A stretch of DNA of 64,000 nt from Anaeramoeba flamelloides (lineage: Eukaryota > Metamonada > Anaeramoebidae). The position numbers and the translations under genes were made by a program. The notes under the pieces were generated by a model, which saw nothing but the letters and a program-made list of their open reading frames with translations, ran no database searches and was not told where the DNA came from. This document shows, piece after piece, positions 9,734 through 20,815 of the stretch; the stretch's first letter is position 1, and each line of letters begins with the position of its first letter. The stretch covers positions 8,494,001 through 8,558,000 of the forward strand of contig JANTQA010000047.1 of the NCBI GenBank assembly GCA_027625915.1, in the 5' to 3' direction.

Positions 9734-12504
9734 TAAAATTCCTCAAATACAATTAATTCGGGAAGTTTATTCGAATTCTAGGTGGTTTTTAATTATTTGA
9801 TGTAAATTGGAAATTTTTAAACATAAAAATTCGTTTTAATCTTTCGATTTCGCAAAAAAAGTAAAAAATCAAAATTATTGGTTTATTTTTTTTTCATTTT
9901 TACTTTATGAATAACGATCAAATAAAAAGGAAAAAATAAAACAAATAGAAAGATCATTTTTTCTCAATTAACAGAACATTTTTTTGAAAATAATACAAAA
10001 ACTAATTAATTTTTTGTGAATTTATTTTCCATTGGATCGTTGAATAAAAATCTCCTCAAAATCTTTCTCTCAACACTCAAATTCAATTTACCTTGTAATT
10101 AACAAAAAAATAAGTTTTTCATAGAAACAAGACAAAGAAATGCTAAACAAGAATAAACAATAAGTAATATAAATTTTAAAGGATAGTTTCTGTTCCAAAA
10201 AATAAAAACGAGTAAACGGAATCCGACAAAGCGTTGTTGGGAACTTCAAACTGAGAAAAAACAAAAAGAACCAAAAACTACAAAATGTAAGAATTAATCT
10301 GATTTATAGAGACACTTGAACAATTCAAGTAATTCAATTTCAAAACTCATGAAAATGAGATATTTAAAAGTTAGAGTTGTTTATTGAGAATATTTGTAAT
10401 GATCTTCTTTTTTTTGACAAGAAAAATGTTATTTTTCCCTTTTCATTCCCACATTTCATAATAAAGTAAAAAAGTTTATGTATCTCCCTTCTTTGATTTT
10501 TTCATGAATATACACATATTTTAATAAGAAATTCATTTAATACAGTGGTGTAAATAGCCCGTTCAGACAACCTATAACCCATTACTAAAATTTAACTCGT
10601 GTTTTTTTTTTTCAGACTTGGCTATTGGACGACCAGAAATCACTTATAGATTCTTGGTTCAGATTCAAATTGACTCTAGAGGTTAGATCTTTGATTAATC
10701 CAAATGGCTCAATTATATTTAATGCTTTTCTTTTGAAAATTTCGTCATATTTACAAAACTATCTTTGATTAAATGATTTTTTTAAATAAAAATTCAAAAA
10801 ATGAAATTATACTCCTTTTTTTTTCAAAAAATTACATTTTAATCTTCCCATATCTTCATAATTCTTTTTTAAAATTTATTTAAAGAACCCAATTTCTTGT
10901 TTTTATACTGTTGTCATCCCATCGATTTGTTTCTTTTATTTCTAGAGTCAGCCAATATTTTTTGCATGAGTTAAATTTTAGTAATGGGTTAAAATAAAAA
11001 ACACGGGTTAGTTACACCACTGTATTTGGGCAAAATAAGAAGTATTTTACGAACAAATTAGACATTAAATATGATATTTAAAGTTATTTTACAGCACTTT
11101 AACCAATTTTTTTAGATTTGTTTAATTGATAACAGTGAGATTAGCGAATATTAAGAATTTTAAACCATTTAAAGATATTTTGGTTCAGGGAACCAAATTA
11201 TTTTATCAATAGTAGACAAAGAAATAAGCACTTCATTTTTTCCCTTAAAAGATTGGAAATTGAATAAATTCTCTTTCTTTGTTTAAAAACAATGCCGAAA
11301 ATCAAACAGCGTTTTTGGTTTTGATTTGAAAGAAATCAATGTCATTTTTTTAAAAATAAAAAACGTTTAATTTCTTTTTTTCAGGAAAAAGAGAAAAGAG
11401 ACCATTATAGAAGAATTTCAAAAGGCGAAAAAAATACAATTACAAATTTTAGAAAAAAATTAAAAAAAAAACATTTTTTTTTGCTCTGTCAAGTAAAGAA
11501 ATTTTTAGAGGAATAAGCTCAAAATAAGTCACTGTTAAAAACACACAATAGATGCAGGTTTTTTATGTTTGATCGCCTTCGGATGTTTATTAACAAGACT
11601 GGAATAATAGGAGAGATAGAGACTTTTTGAAAAGTTGTACGATCTGGTTTGTCTCAGTAGCAATTTTATACCAAGTTTTGTCTCCAATGATGAAAATGTA
11701 AAATTTAACTTTCAATGTTTTCGGTAAATCCATTGATTGGGAGAAAAAGATCTTTGAAGAGCAAGTTCTTCAAAACACCATTAAAAAAAAACAAATTGAT
11801 TTTTACATGTTTAAATTTGTTTATTTTTTTAATTTTCTTTATTTGTGTAGTGTTAGATCTTGAGTTCCAAAAAATAAATAGCATCTCATATTGTTTCGTT
11901 TGTTCAACAATCACCAATTATAATTCTTTGTTTTGGATCCCCTTCCAGACTCGAATTATGAGATTGTTCTAGTGCTAAGATGAGATTAATTGTCGTTCTT
12001 CGAACTCCACAATATCATCTTATATCACTTCGAACAATCTCATATTTCTCGTTCTTACTGGCAAAACTCGGAACATAACAAAGTGAATATTTCCAAACCG
12101 AACCAATCAAGAACGATATTATTCTTTCGTTGTTAAAAACTGTTTTTTTATACAATTGTATTTGTTCTTACATACGAATAAATTCAAAAAATTGTTAAAA
12201 ACTGTTTTGAAATTCAATTTTTATTTTTATAAATGTCATAACCCGACTCGCAAAGCATTCAGTTTCATAGAACATTAAGAAAATCAATTAATTTGAAAAT
12301 GTTCTTTTCATTTAAAATAAGGAAATTCCTTTATTCAGTTCTCGGTTAGAAACTTTTCAAAAATGGAATATGAACCTCAAAGTTGAAATCATTTCTTTTG
12401 AATTTAATATTAGACAATTTGTTTCTTTTGTGTCAGACGACTCTTTGTTAAAAGAATTGTAATTTTTTTTTTAATAAATTTCACAATTTGAACAATAATC
12501 TTTA
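9734..12504. other. Gene-poor interval
   Basis: AT-rich DNA with one clear TA-flanked mobile element (10543-11022). A slightly G+C-richer block at 11540-11720 contains short open stretches on both strands but no convincing gene. Nothing else could be supported. Confidence 0.45.
10543..11022. mobile_element. TA-flanked non-autonomous DNA transposon, copy A (480 bp)
   Basis: The left end reads CAGTGGTGTAAATAGCCCG. The right end, reverse-complemented, reads CAGTGGTGTAACTAACCCG. Both are flanked by TA, as in Tc1/mariner-type integration. Inner arms also match (ACCCATTACTAAAATTTAAC on the left against its complement on the right), so the inverted repeat is long and interrupted. The interior contains a T-tract plus CAG followed by a 66-nt open block (10616-10681) and a GTTAGA donor-like site, conserved in the copy at 25748-26815. 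Confidence 0.75.
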
Positions 12505-12693
12505 ATGGCCAAATCAAAAGAGGCCACAAACACACAAGAAAAAACCAAAATAAGGATCTACGTTTTGGTTGTACATTTAACAATCCTCTTTGTCTTGTTT
12601 ATTTCTGTGAATATCAAATTCCATTATTGTGGCGTATATAAAACAAAAAATAGAAAAAAAATAAAAAAGTTATATTTGGTTCTATTGAAATAA
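12505..12693 (+). CDS. Possible small single-span membrane protein
   Basis: A 62-codon frame begins with a polar Lys/Thr-rich segment (MAKSKEATNTQEKTKIR) and then a strongly hydrophobic stretch of about 18 residues. The tail is basic. G+C is locally higher than the surroundings, which supports coding. A GTATAT after codon 44 could be a splice donor, so this might be a first exon. No family is recognised, and a chance frame cannot be excluded. Confidence 0.3.
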   Translation: MAKSKEATNTQEKTKIRIYVLVVHLTILFVLFISVNIKFHYCGVYKTKNRKKIKKLYLVLLK

Positions 12694-12925
12694 CCATCAA
12701 TTATTCAACTTTCTTCGAATTGTTTTGTTGAATGAGACTAGAGTTTCTCTTTTCTTAAGATAGTCGAAAAATTCTGATTAAATTGATGTGTTATTGAAAC
12801 TATTCACAAAGAATTTATGGTTCTTTTTTTTTTTACAAAAGAATTTTCATCAAACGAAAAAAACATAAAAAGTTTTTAGGAAGGATGAAAAACAAAAAGA
12901 ATTTTGTTATAATTTTGTACTTGTT

Positions 12926-13405
12926 TCACTTTTTGATTTTCTTGAAAACTGTATTTGTTATTTTTAGAATTTCTGTGTTATTAAAGTTTTCTGGTATAAT
13001 GATCGAAAAAAAAGAAACAAAAAAAAATGAATTAATTAAAGAATTACTTTCGTTTTTTGTGTTTGTTTTGATCAAGATAAGCCCAAGAATTAAAAAAAAA
13101 AATGTAATTGAATTGCTAATTGTTCCCTTTGTTAAGTGCTTTTGAGCCCAAGTTTTTTCTGATTTTTCGTTCTTGTCTTTATTCAGTTCCTTTTTACGAT
13201 CAATGTTGATTGATTCAAAATCGTCGTTGTAGTCAGAGTCGTTTTCTGAATTTGGAGAATTAAGGTTTTGTTCATTAAGATTCTTTTGGACTTCATCTAG
13301 TTCAACAGATATTTCGTCCTCACTTGTGGTGCTCTCTTTGTCACTATTTGTTGAGATAAGTGGTTCTCCTCCAAGAGAATCTTTTTTTTCAATTTTATTG
13401 CTCAT
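12926..13405 (-). CDS. Hypothetical two-span membrane protein with acidic N-terminus
   Basis: The frame encodes 159 residues from ATG 13405 to TGA 12926. Residues 1-90 are polar, Ser/Glu/Asp/Asn-rich and probably disordered and cytosolic (SNSDKESTTSEDEISVE). Two hydrophobic segments follow, about residues 98-114 and 125-142, and then a basic Lys-rich tail. Codon use and the abrupt polar-to-hydrophobic layout look like a real gene. It is convergent with the small frame at 12505. I do not recognise the family; a paired-helix C-terminal membrane anchor is consistent with many small ER or endosomal proteins. Confidence 0.55.
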   Translation of the reverse strand: MSNKIEKKDSLGGEPLISTNSDKESTTSEDEISVELDEVQKNLNEQNLNSPNSENDSDYNDDFESINIDRKKELNKDKNEKSEKTWAQKHLTKGTISNSITFFFLILGLILIKTNTKNESNSLINSFFFVSFFSIIIPENFNNTEILKITNTVFKKIKK

Positions 13406-14121
13406 TAAAACCGAAGAAGTTTTGTTTTTTTTTTAATTTTTGGTTTTTCAGATGTAAGCAAAAAGAGTAAAAAATGAAAGAACTTTTAGTCTATATATTG
13501 AACTCTTTTGTAGACAACAAAAAGTTATCATTATTAAAGTTAATTCTTGATTAAAACTTTCATAAAGAGCAATTTTATAAATGGTTTTTGGCTAAATTTG
13601 ATTTTGATATTTTGCTTGATCTTTGCGTTAATTCTCAAAACATCTTATCTTTGTAAAATAGCCATTGAGTAAAGAGATCTTCAAAACTATTAAATTTTTC
13701 CAAATTTACATATTTGTCAACTTATCAGGTTAAAGAGTTGCAAAAAATTATCTATTTTAAATATTAGAGAATTAATTCGTCTAAATTATTTTTTCGTTGT
13801 CCAATCAAATGTAGTTTCGAAGGTTGTAAAGATATCAGATTTTTTTTATTTAAATCTTGTTCAAGACTTTTTTTTTTTTGGTCCTTTTGAAAAATTGAAA
13901 TTGGTTAGATTTTGTGACTTAAAATAAGGTCAAAATAGGATTTAAATTCTACACGTGGGGATTTAAACAATTTTAGTATTTGAAGATATTTGCAGAGTCA
14001 ATGAAAATTTTCATTTTATTCCCATATTTTTGTTTAAGAGAGAACTTTCCTAGAAGTGATTGTTTTGTTTACTAAATTGTATTTGTAAATACAAAAATAA
14101 AAATGAATCAAAATTTTAGGA

Positions 14122-14305
14122 TCAGTTACACTTTTAAGGTATTTTAACGGAACTAAGAAATTTCAAATTTAGGTCACACTATTCCGAATTTTGTTTTTTA
14201 TACAAATTATTTTATGAGAATCTGAAATTTATGCCTTAATTTGGAAAATTTTTTTGTTCCTTAAATTTTTGTTCAAAGTTTTTTCCTTATAAGTGGAACT
14301 GGTTG
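14122..14305. mobile_element. Foldback MITE family 1, diverged copy
   Basis: It carries the family ends (CAGTTACACTTTTAAGG on the left and AAGTGGAACTGGTTG on the right) and the internal TTAAGG-bearing arms. It is more divergent than the other copies, so probably an older insertion. Confidence 0.6.
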
Positions 14306-15377
14306 TATCTATTTTATTGTGTAAAAGACCAGTAAAGAAGTGAAGAGTAAAAAAGTATAATATTATGTGGGAATCTATGATCTATTTACTGGGGTCTATT
14401 AATGTGTAACCAAAATTTTTCTAAAGTATCTTGCTGGTAACATCTGAATTAATATTTTTGTATTTTTCCCATTATTCTTCCTTTTTTGATTATTTGTTTA
14501 AAGGTAAAAACAGGGAGACTCTTGGATAAAAACACTCTTGAAAGAATATTATAATCTTCAGTTCAATTTAGATACATTGAGAATTACTTTTGCAAAAAAA
14601 ATTGTTAAATTTTAGATAATTCATCCATTTTTAAATATTTTAGCCTTAGAAATATAGTTTCAAAATTTGATTTAAATACTTCATAATTTCCAATTCAAAT
14701 CTTTAAACACAAAACAAATCCCATATCATTCTAAATATTATTTTTAGTTACTTTTACAAGTTTCGAATGTTTTAAAATTTGAAATTTCAATAATAAAAAA
14801 ATTTTTTTTATAACACCTTAATAACATTTTTTTAACAAAATTTCCTTTTCTATACTGATTTTTTCAATATTTTTTTAAAAAAATATTTTTATAACAGGTT
14901 TATAACATATTAGGAATGTTATAACACAATTTGGAACTATCATAAATGTTATAAAGTTGTTATTATTAAATTTTATTTTATTTGTTTATTATTTTTTTTT
15001 TTATTGTTTAAGGGAGGAGTTTTTAGTTCCTCTTGTTTGCCCCAATTCCTAAATTGTGATTTAGTATTTTTTTAAAGATTTCAATATACTTTTATTTTTT
15101 CACTAGGGTTGATAAAGTTATGAAGTCTTTTCTGTTAATAATATGAAAAATATTATTGTTATTTAATATATGAGTTATCTTGATTTTTTAGAATTTATAG
15201 ATCCAGATTTTAAGGTTATAATCATATTCTGGCCAGTTCCAGAAATTTTATATTATTTGAAAAGTTTATAACACCTTTAAAACACGTTTATAATATTTTC
15301 GAAAAAATTATTTTTATTAGGTATGTAATTGAAAATTACTTAAATTCATTTTTTTACAGTTTTTCCAAGGATACAAT

Positions 15378-15784
15378 AAAATTCTAAATAAAATAGAATT
15401 GAGTTTTCTATTTTCATTTTCCATTTTCAAAAAATTCGGAAATAAGGGTTATTATTCCCAAAAAAAATAACAATAAATGAGCTATTATACAATTTTTTGA
15501 AACATCAAAAAAAAAAAATTTGAAGATTCTTGAAACTTTAAAAATATTGTTCAATAAAGATAAATTTTTAAAGATAAGTAAATATTGAAATTTTTTTTGA
15601 GCTTTTTTGGACTGATAATTTTTAAATTTCATGTGGATCTTGAATTTTTCTTTTTTAATGTTTCAAAAATTTGAATTATAGCTCATTTATTAAAAATTTT
15701 TTTGGAATAATAACTCTTATTTCCAAATTTTTTGAAAATGGAAAATGAGAATAGAAAACTCAATTTTATTATATTTAGAATTTA
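15378..15784. mobile_element. Foldback element with ~120-bp arms
   Basis: The left arm (about 15378-15505) and the reverse complement of the right arm (about 15645-15784) match closely over roughly 120 bp, including ATTGAGTTTTCTATT and GGAAATAAG segments and a shared AATAAATGAGCT block. The 140-bp loop is unrelated AT-rich sequence. There is no coding capacity. The arms could form a long hairpin RNA if transcribed. Confidence 0.75.
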
Positions 15785-15854
15785 ATGGTAGACTTGGAAC
15801 GGCTGTATATAAATTTTTCCATTCAAAAATACATTTTATAATCATTTTTTATTA

Positions 15855-16049
15855 CAGTCAGCTCAACTTTTAAGAAGTAAACCTTCAATGAAATTTAAGA
15901 CACAAAAAAATCTCAAAATAAGGCACAATATTTGTATTTTTTACTTTTACAATTTATTTTTCTAGAATCTGGATTTGTGCCTTAATTTGAGATTTTTATT
16001 ATGCCTTAAATTTCATTGAAGTTTTGCATCTTAAAAGTGAAACTGATTG
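15855..16049. mobile_element. Foldback MITE family 1, copy
   Basis: A 195-bp near-palindrome flanked by TA. The ends are CAGTCAGCTCAACTTTTAAG and its imperfect complement (AAAAGTGAAACTGATTG). It contains the spaced TTAAGGCAC-type motifs in opposite orientation in the two arms. Confidence 0.8.
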
Positions 16050-17256
16050 TATGTTTGACGTTTTTCTAATTTGAAATTTCGTATTTTTTGTCTAATTTCT
16101 TCTGAATGGCAATTCTTTTGAGAAATAACAGGAAAATTGCAGAATAGCTCAACCCCCCCCCCCAGAGTGGAAACGTACTCCTTAAAGGAAACATTTTTGA
16201 ATATGAAAAGCGACCAACGAATTAATGAATTTTTACAAAACTTTTTCATTTTTAACCTTTTTTTTTTTCTTTTCTAATCCTAATTTTCAAAAATTGTAAC
16301 AGCAGATAATAACTAACAACAAATAACAACAAAAAAAGTTAATATAATCTAACCTAACATATTAAATCATCAAGTGACAAGTTTTTAACAAACAACCAAC
16401 CATAAATGAAGTAAATGCTATCTAATCAACAAAGATACAAACCATAGGTAGAATATTTTTTTTTGAAAAATGTAGAACAATATCGAAAAAAATGGAGTTT
16501 TTTGTGTTACTTTGAGAAAATTACAAGCATCAGAAATCTCATCTCCACTGTTAATATACTTGAATGACAAAATATTATATATTCTTTTAATTTTTTTTTA
16601 TATATAAGAATTCTTTGATTGGAAACCAATTGCAAAACCATTTTTTGAAATATCTTATGGAAAAATTGCCTTATTTGATTAACTTATCCCAAATTATTTC
16701 TGAAGTCAATACAATTTTAAGAAGAATAAATGTTTTTTTATCTTTAAAAAAATTAAAATGTGGTTAAAAATGCAAGTTTACCAGAGTAAAATACACGTTC
16801 TAGATTAAACCTGATCCTTTTTTTATCATTTTTACATAACAACATCTGATTCAATATCCAATATGATACTGATAATTTACCAATTTTGAAGATAAACACA
16901 TGATTTTTTTATGGTATATTTTTTCTAATGAATTTAATTTGTTCATAATTTTTTTTAACTTTTAGGGAGTTTATTGAAGATTTTTTGTTTTTGTTGTATT
17001 TTTTGTGTTTTTTTAATTTAAACAAAAATTGTCTTGTTATTTTTTGAAAAAAAGTTTTTGATATTTGATTATTCCTTTTTATGATTTTTTTTTAGATTAG
17101 AACTTGAATATACTAATATGGTTTTTAATAATTGTTTAACAACAACTTACTTTAATTGGTTTATTGTGTTTAAGTTTTGGAGAAAAAATTGGTAATATCG
17201 TCATTATTTTGTAATATAAGTTTACTCAGCATTACCCACTTATTTTTAAAATAGTA

Positions 17257-17449
17257 CAGTCAGTTTCCCTTTTAAGGCACAAACTAACAATGAAATTTAA
17301 GGAACATAAAAATCTCAAATTATGAACAAAATTTGGAATTTTTTTTTTACAAATTATTTTACTAGAAACTGGATTTTGTGCATTAATTTGAGATTTTTTT
17401 TGTGCCTTAAATTTTGTTGAAAGTTTGTGCCTTAAATTTCGAACTTATG
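17257..17449. mobile_element. Foldback MITE family 1, copy
   Basis: It begins CAGTCAGTTTCCCTTTTAAG after a TA. The right terminus has decayed (CTTATG before TA). Its flank to about 17990 is duplicated downstream of the family copy at 24206. Confidence 0.75.
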
Positions 17450-17990
17450 TAAATTGAAAGTTTAACTTTGAAATAATAACCAGTGAATCTAATTTTGATC
17501 ATCTTTACGGACAATATTTTTACTCGGAGGATATTGAGTTGTTGTGTTACTTTTCATTTTATTTCTCAAAAAAATTTTTTCATTCTGAGAAATAATGGAT
17601 TAAAAAAAATAAAAACCAAATTTCAAATTAGAAAAACACCAAACAAAAAAAAATGTATATCAAATCGATTGTTGAAAAAAAATTGTAAAAAAAAAAATGA
17701 ATTTAAGGGATTTCCAAGTTCAACTTCCAATTTGAATACATTTCAAACTTGTAAAAGTAACTAAAAAGAATATTTTGAAGGGTTGGGTAATTATTTTGTG
17801 TTTATAGATTTGAATTGGAAATGTTGAATAATTTAAAGATCAAATTTTGAAACAAATTTTCTTGGGTAAAAATATTGAAAATCGGTGAATCTGTGAAAAA
17901 ATACCATTTTTTTGTAATAAAATAAATTCTCATTGTGTTTAATTTTATTGAGATTATCAAACTCTTTCAGTCTTTTTTTTTATCAACAAT
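17257..17990. repeat. Segmental duplicate 1 (partner 24206-25400)
   Basis: Beyond the MITE, the sequence AACACCAAACAAAAAAAAATG and about 400 further bases recur in the same order at 24600-25400. The partner is interrupted by the element at 24702-25160. A partial copy lies inverted near 16060-16200. The unit therefore spread as MITE plus flank rather than as MITE alone. Confidence 0.6.
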
Positions 17991-18017
17991 CTTACTTCTT
18001 TAATCGAAAATGTAGTA

Positions 18018-18603
18018 CATATGTACAAAAAGTGATGTCTTCATACTTTAAGTTTTTTTATTAAATTTGTCATTTTCCCAAAAAGTATAAAATTTTTTCA
18101 ATTCGTCCCAAGTTAGAAGTTTTTTTAGTAAACGACCTCGGATTCCCAAGATCAAAAGTAATTCAATTTAATAAAAGAATAAAAATGTTTGGGGAAGAAA
18201 CAGAAATCAACAATCAGAAAACAAAAACAACAACAGATATTTTTTTTCTATTAATAAATTCAAATTTTTACTACAGTCAGTTTCACTTTTAAGATGCAAA
18301 ACTTCAATGAAATTTAAGGCACAACAAAAATCTCAAATTAAACCACAAAATTCAGATTCTAGTAAAAATAAATTGTAAAAAAAAAAATTCCAAATTTTGT
18401 GCCTTAATTTGAGATTTTTTTGTGCCTTAAATTTCGTTGGAAGTTTGTGCCTTAATAGTGAAACTGACTGTATTGGAAATCCCATGTTTGTTTGAAAAAA
18501 GAAACCCCTTCTGGTCGCATAGGAAAAGTTTTATCGTTTTTGGGAAAATGACAAATTTAATAAAAAAACTTAAAGTATTAAGACATTACTTTTTGCAGAG
18601 GTG
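18018..18603. mobile_element. TA-flanked element with ~85-bp TIRs
   Basis: Left CATATGTACAAAAAGTGATG and right (reverse complement) CACCTCTGCAAAAAGTAATG are flanked by TA. The arms then match almost exactly through ACTTTAAGTTTTTTTATT and GTCATTTTCCCAAAAA. The interior is occupied by a nested family-1 MITE at 18274-18470. Confidence 0.75.
18274..18470. mobile_element. Foldback MITE family 1, best-preserved copy, nested
   Basis: A 197-bp element with TA on both sides (18272-18273 and 18471-18472). The ends are CAGTCAGTTTCACTTTTAAG and TAGTGAAACTGACTG. The two arms (about 85 bp) are near-complementary around a short A-rich centre. It sits inside another element, so it inserted later. Confidence 0.85.
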
Positions 18604-18928
18604 TAATTAACATCAGAATCTATGATATAAAAATTACAATTTAATCAAAATTTTTTAATGAGAAATTGTTTTGATTTTTATGATTATTCATAGATCAAAG
18701 ATTCAATTCATAATTAGGGTGTGTTAAAAATCTTCTTGAGATGATAACCAAAATAAAAAATTTAATTTAAAATCAAAAAAACAAAATATTTTTCAAAATT
18801 GTAATATTTTTTTGTGATCTTTGTAAAAAATTAATTGGTTATTTTTCAAAAGTCTTTACTTTCAAACTTAAAAGATAAACATCTAAATAAACTTTTGTAT
18901 ATCATAAAAGTCGAAAAAAAAAGAAAAT

Positions 18929-18999
18929 TGGTTCTACTAGGAATCGAACCTAGGTCTAGAGAATCAAAACCTCTCATGCTGCCATTACACCATAGAACC
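18929..18999 (-). tRNA. tRNA-Gln (UUG), copy A
   Basis: It folds as a complete 71-nt tRNA: acceptor GGTTCTA/TAGAACC plus discriminator A, D arm GTG-AT with a GG loop, anticodon stem AGAGG/TCTCT with loop TTTTGAT, variable AGAC, T arm CTAGG/CCTAG with loop TTCGATT. The anticodon is UUG (reads CAA). A box TGGTGTAATGG and B box GGTTCGATTCC are intact. A T-run just 3' of the gene (about 18912-18920 on this strand) fits a Pol III terminator. The homologous flank extends only about 140 bp on the 3' side and 45 bp on the 5' side. Confidence 0.95.
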
Positions 19000-19796
19000 T
19001 TTTACAAAAAAGTCTACTTAAATATAAAAAGAAATTCTATATTAATTATTCACAAAAACAAAAAAAAAATTTTTTTTCAATAATATAAAACATCTCAAAT
19101 TTCAACAAATTTTTATTAAACACAAAATACAGCAAACAATAATCGAGTACCGCACTATAAAAAAAAATTAAATTCGTTAATAATATCTCATACAAAATAT
19201 ATTAATATTTTAATAATTATTATACTATTCAATAAAATAGTATAAGATATTTTCATACCAACAAAAAAACGGAAATCAAGTAAAATAAAAATCAAAAAAT
19301 CGAAAAAAAAAAAACAAACAAAAATCATTTATTTCAAGATCTTATACATGTCATTGACCCAATAACTTCGACTTTAATTTGGTTTTATTCTTTAACTCTT
19401 CATGTAAATACTTTTATTGGAAAAACCTTATGAGAAAATAAATTACTTTTGATTTCTAAAAATTTTCAAAAAGAATTTAAAAACCCTATTTGACATTATA
19501 TTCATCTAATACTTGTTTAGAGATTGAGATAATAGAATATTTTTTGAATTATGTTCCTGAAATAAAGAATGATTGGATGTGTTTGTTTGATCTGATAATT
19601 ATGTATTTTCAATTAAATCGAAAACTCAAAATAATTCTGAATTCTGATATTGAAATCTTAATCTAAAATTACTTTTTTATTTTTCTTTGGGTTGAACATT
19701 TTTGTTACTGTTTTTTTGATTTCAAGAACATCGACATTCATTTTTTTTTTTCAGTATGTTTAACTTTATTAATGGTAGTTATTATGTTTTTTAATT

Positions 19797-20815
19797 GAGA
19801 TTTAAGTTGTTAGGTCACATATCGGATTTTCATAGAGACTGACAAAAATGTGAAAATCATTTAAAGAAAAAAAACCCTAAAAATGAATAATATCTGAAAC
19901 TTTTGAGAAGTGAAAAATTCTTGTTTACTTGGAATCAGTCAAATAAAAGATCTTTTAAAATGAAATTTATTTTTTTTTATTATTGTTTTGAATCTGAAAA
20001 ATAGAACGAAATATATGTCTGATCTGATATTGTTTTTTTATTTTTGATTGAATAACTCATTTTATTTTTCTATTTTGAAATAGAGTTTGTTTTGTGAATA
20101 TAAAAATGAGAATTCAAAGGAACAAAGAATTCTAAAAATCAATTTTGGAAGGATTAAAAATTCTGAAATAAAAAAAAAAAAAAAAATTTTTTTTAAAATT
20201 GTAATATTTTTTTGTGATCTTTGTAAAAAAAAAAATTGATGATTGTTCAAAAGTCTTTACTTTCAAACTTAAAAGATAAACATCTAAATAAACTTTTGTA
20301 TATCAAAAAAGTCGAAAAAAAAAGAAAATTGGTTCTACTAGGAATCGAACCTAGGTCTAGAGAATCAAAACCTCTCATGCTGCCATTACACCATAGAACC
20401 TTTTACGAAAAAAGTCTACTTAAATATAAAAATAAATTCTTATTTGAATTGAAAAAGAAATTTAAAAACATACTCAAATTGAAATAATTTAATTAAAGTA
20501 TCTCCAAAAATTTCAAAATATTTCAAATTTTCTTCGATAGAAAAATTCACCAACCTCAACAAATTAAAAATCTTAAACTCGATTCAAACAATCAAATTTT
20601 ATCTATTGAAAATTTGATCTTAATTAAAACAATAATTTCAAATTTTTCCTAATTTTTTCTATATAAATTGTTACAATAATACAGCACCTACTCGAAGTGT
20701 AACCAAACAAAAAATAATTGAAAGTCTTCAAGAAAATTTGTTTTTAATTCTAAGCCTCGAAATATCACTGAAAAATACTTTACTTTTTAAATAATACAAT
20801 TTGCTTGAAGATATT
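19797..20815. repeat. Segmental duplicate B carrying tRNA-Gln (partner 22495-23742)
   Basis: Near-identical blocks run in the same order in both copies: ATTTAAGTTGTTAGGTCACA, then TATCTGAAACTTTTGAGAAG, then the tRNA, then TTTTTAAATAATACAATTT. The partner carries about 240 extra bases at 22585-22830. The tRNA is the most conserved part; flanks differ by substitutions and A/T tract changes. Confidence 0.8.
20330..20400 (-). tRNA. tRNA-Gln (UUG), copy B
   Basis: The mature region is identical to copy A, including the UUG anticodon, both Pol III boxes and discriminator A. A T-run follows the 3' end on the minus strand. It lies inside segmental duplicate B. Confidence 0.95.

Larger units (their letters stand above)
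13406..18017. other. Gene-free repeat-bearing interval
   Basis: AT-rich DNA containing three copies of the 195-bp foldback MITE (14122, 15855, 17257), a 400-bp foldback element (15378) and an 11-nt C run at 16153-16163. Interspersed TATAACACCTT-like direct repeats occur at 14810-15290. No gene is supported. Confidence 0.5.

Noticed and set aside
10080-10230. Possible upstream exon for the DUF445 gene ending at AAG before GTAAAT (10095 region, minus)
   Set aside because: In every phase it runs into a stop or lacks an ATG; the 19-nt exon at 9733-9715 joins cleanly.
12885-13145. 86-codon plus frame
   Set aside because: Antisense to the two-span membrane protein, which has better start context and composition.
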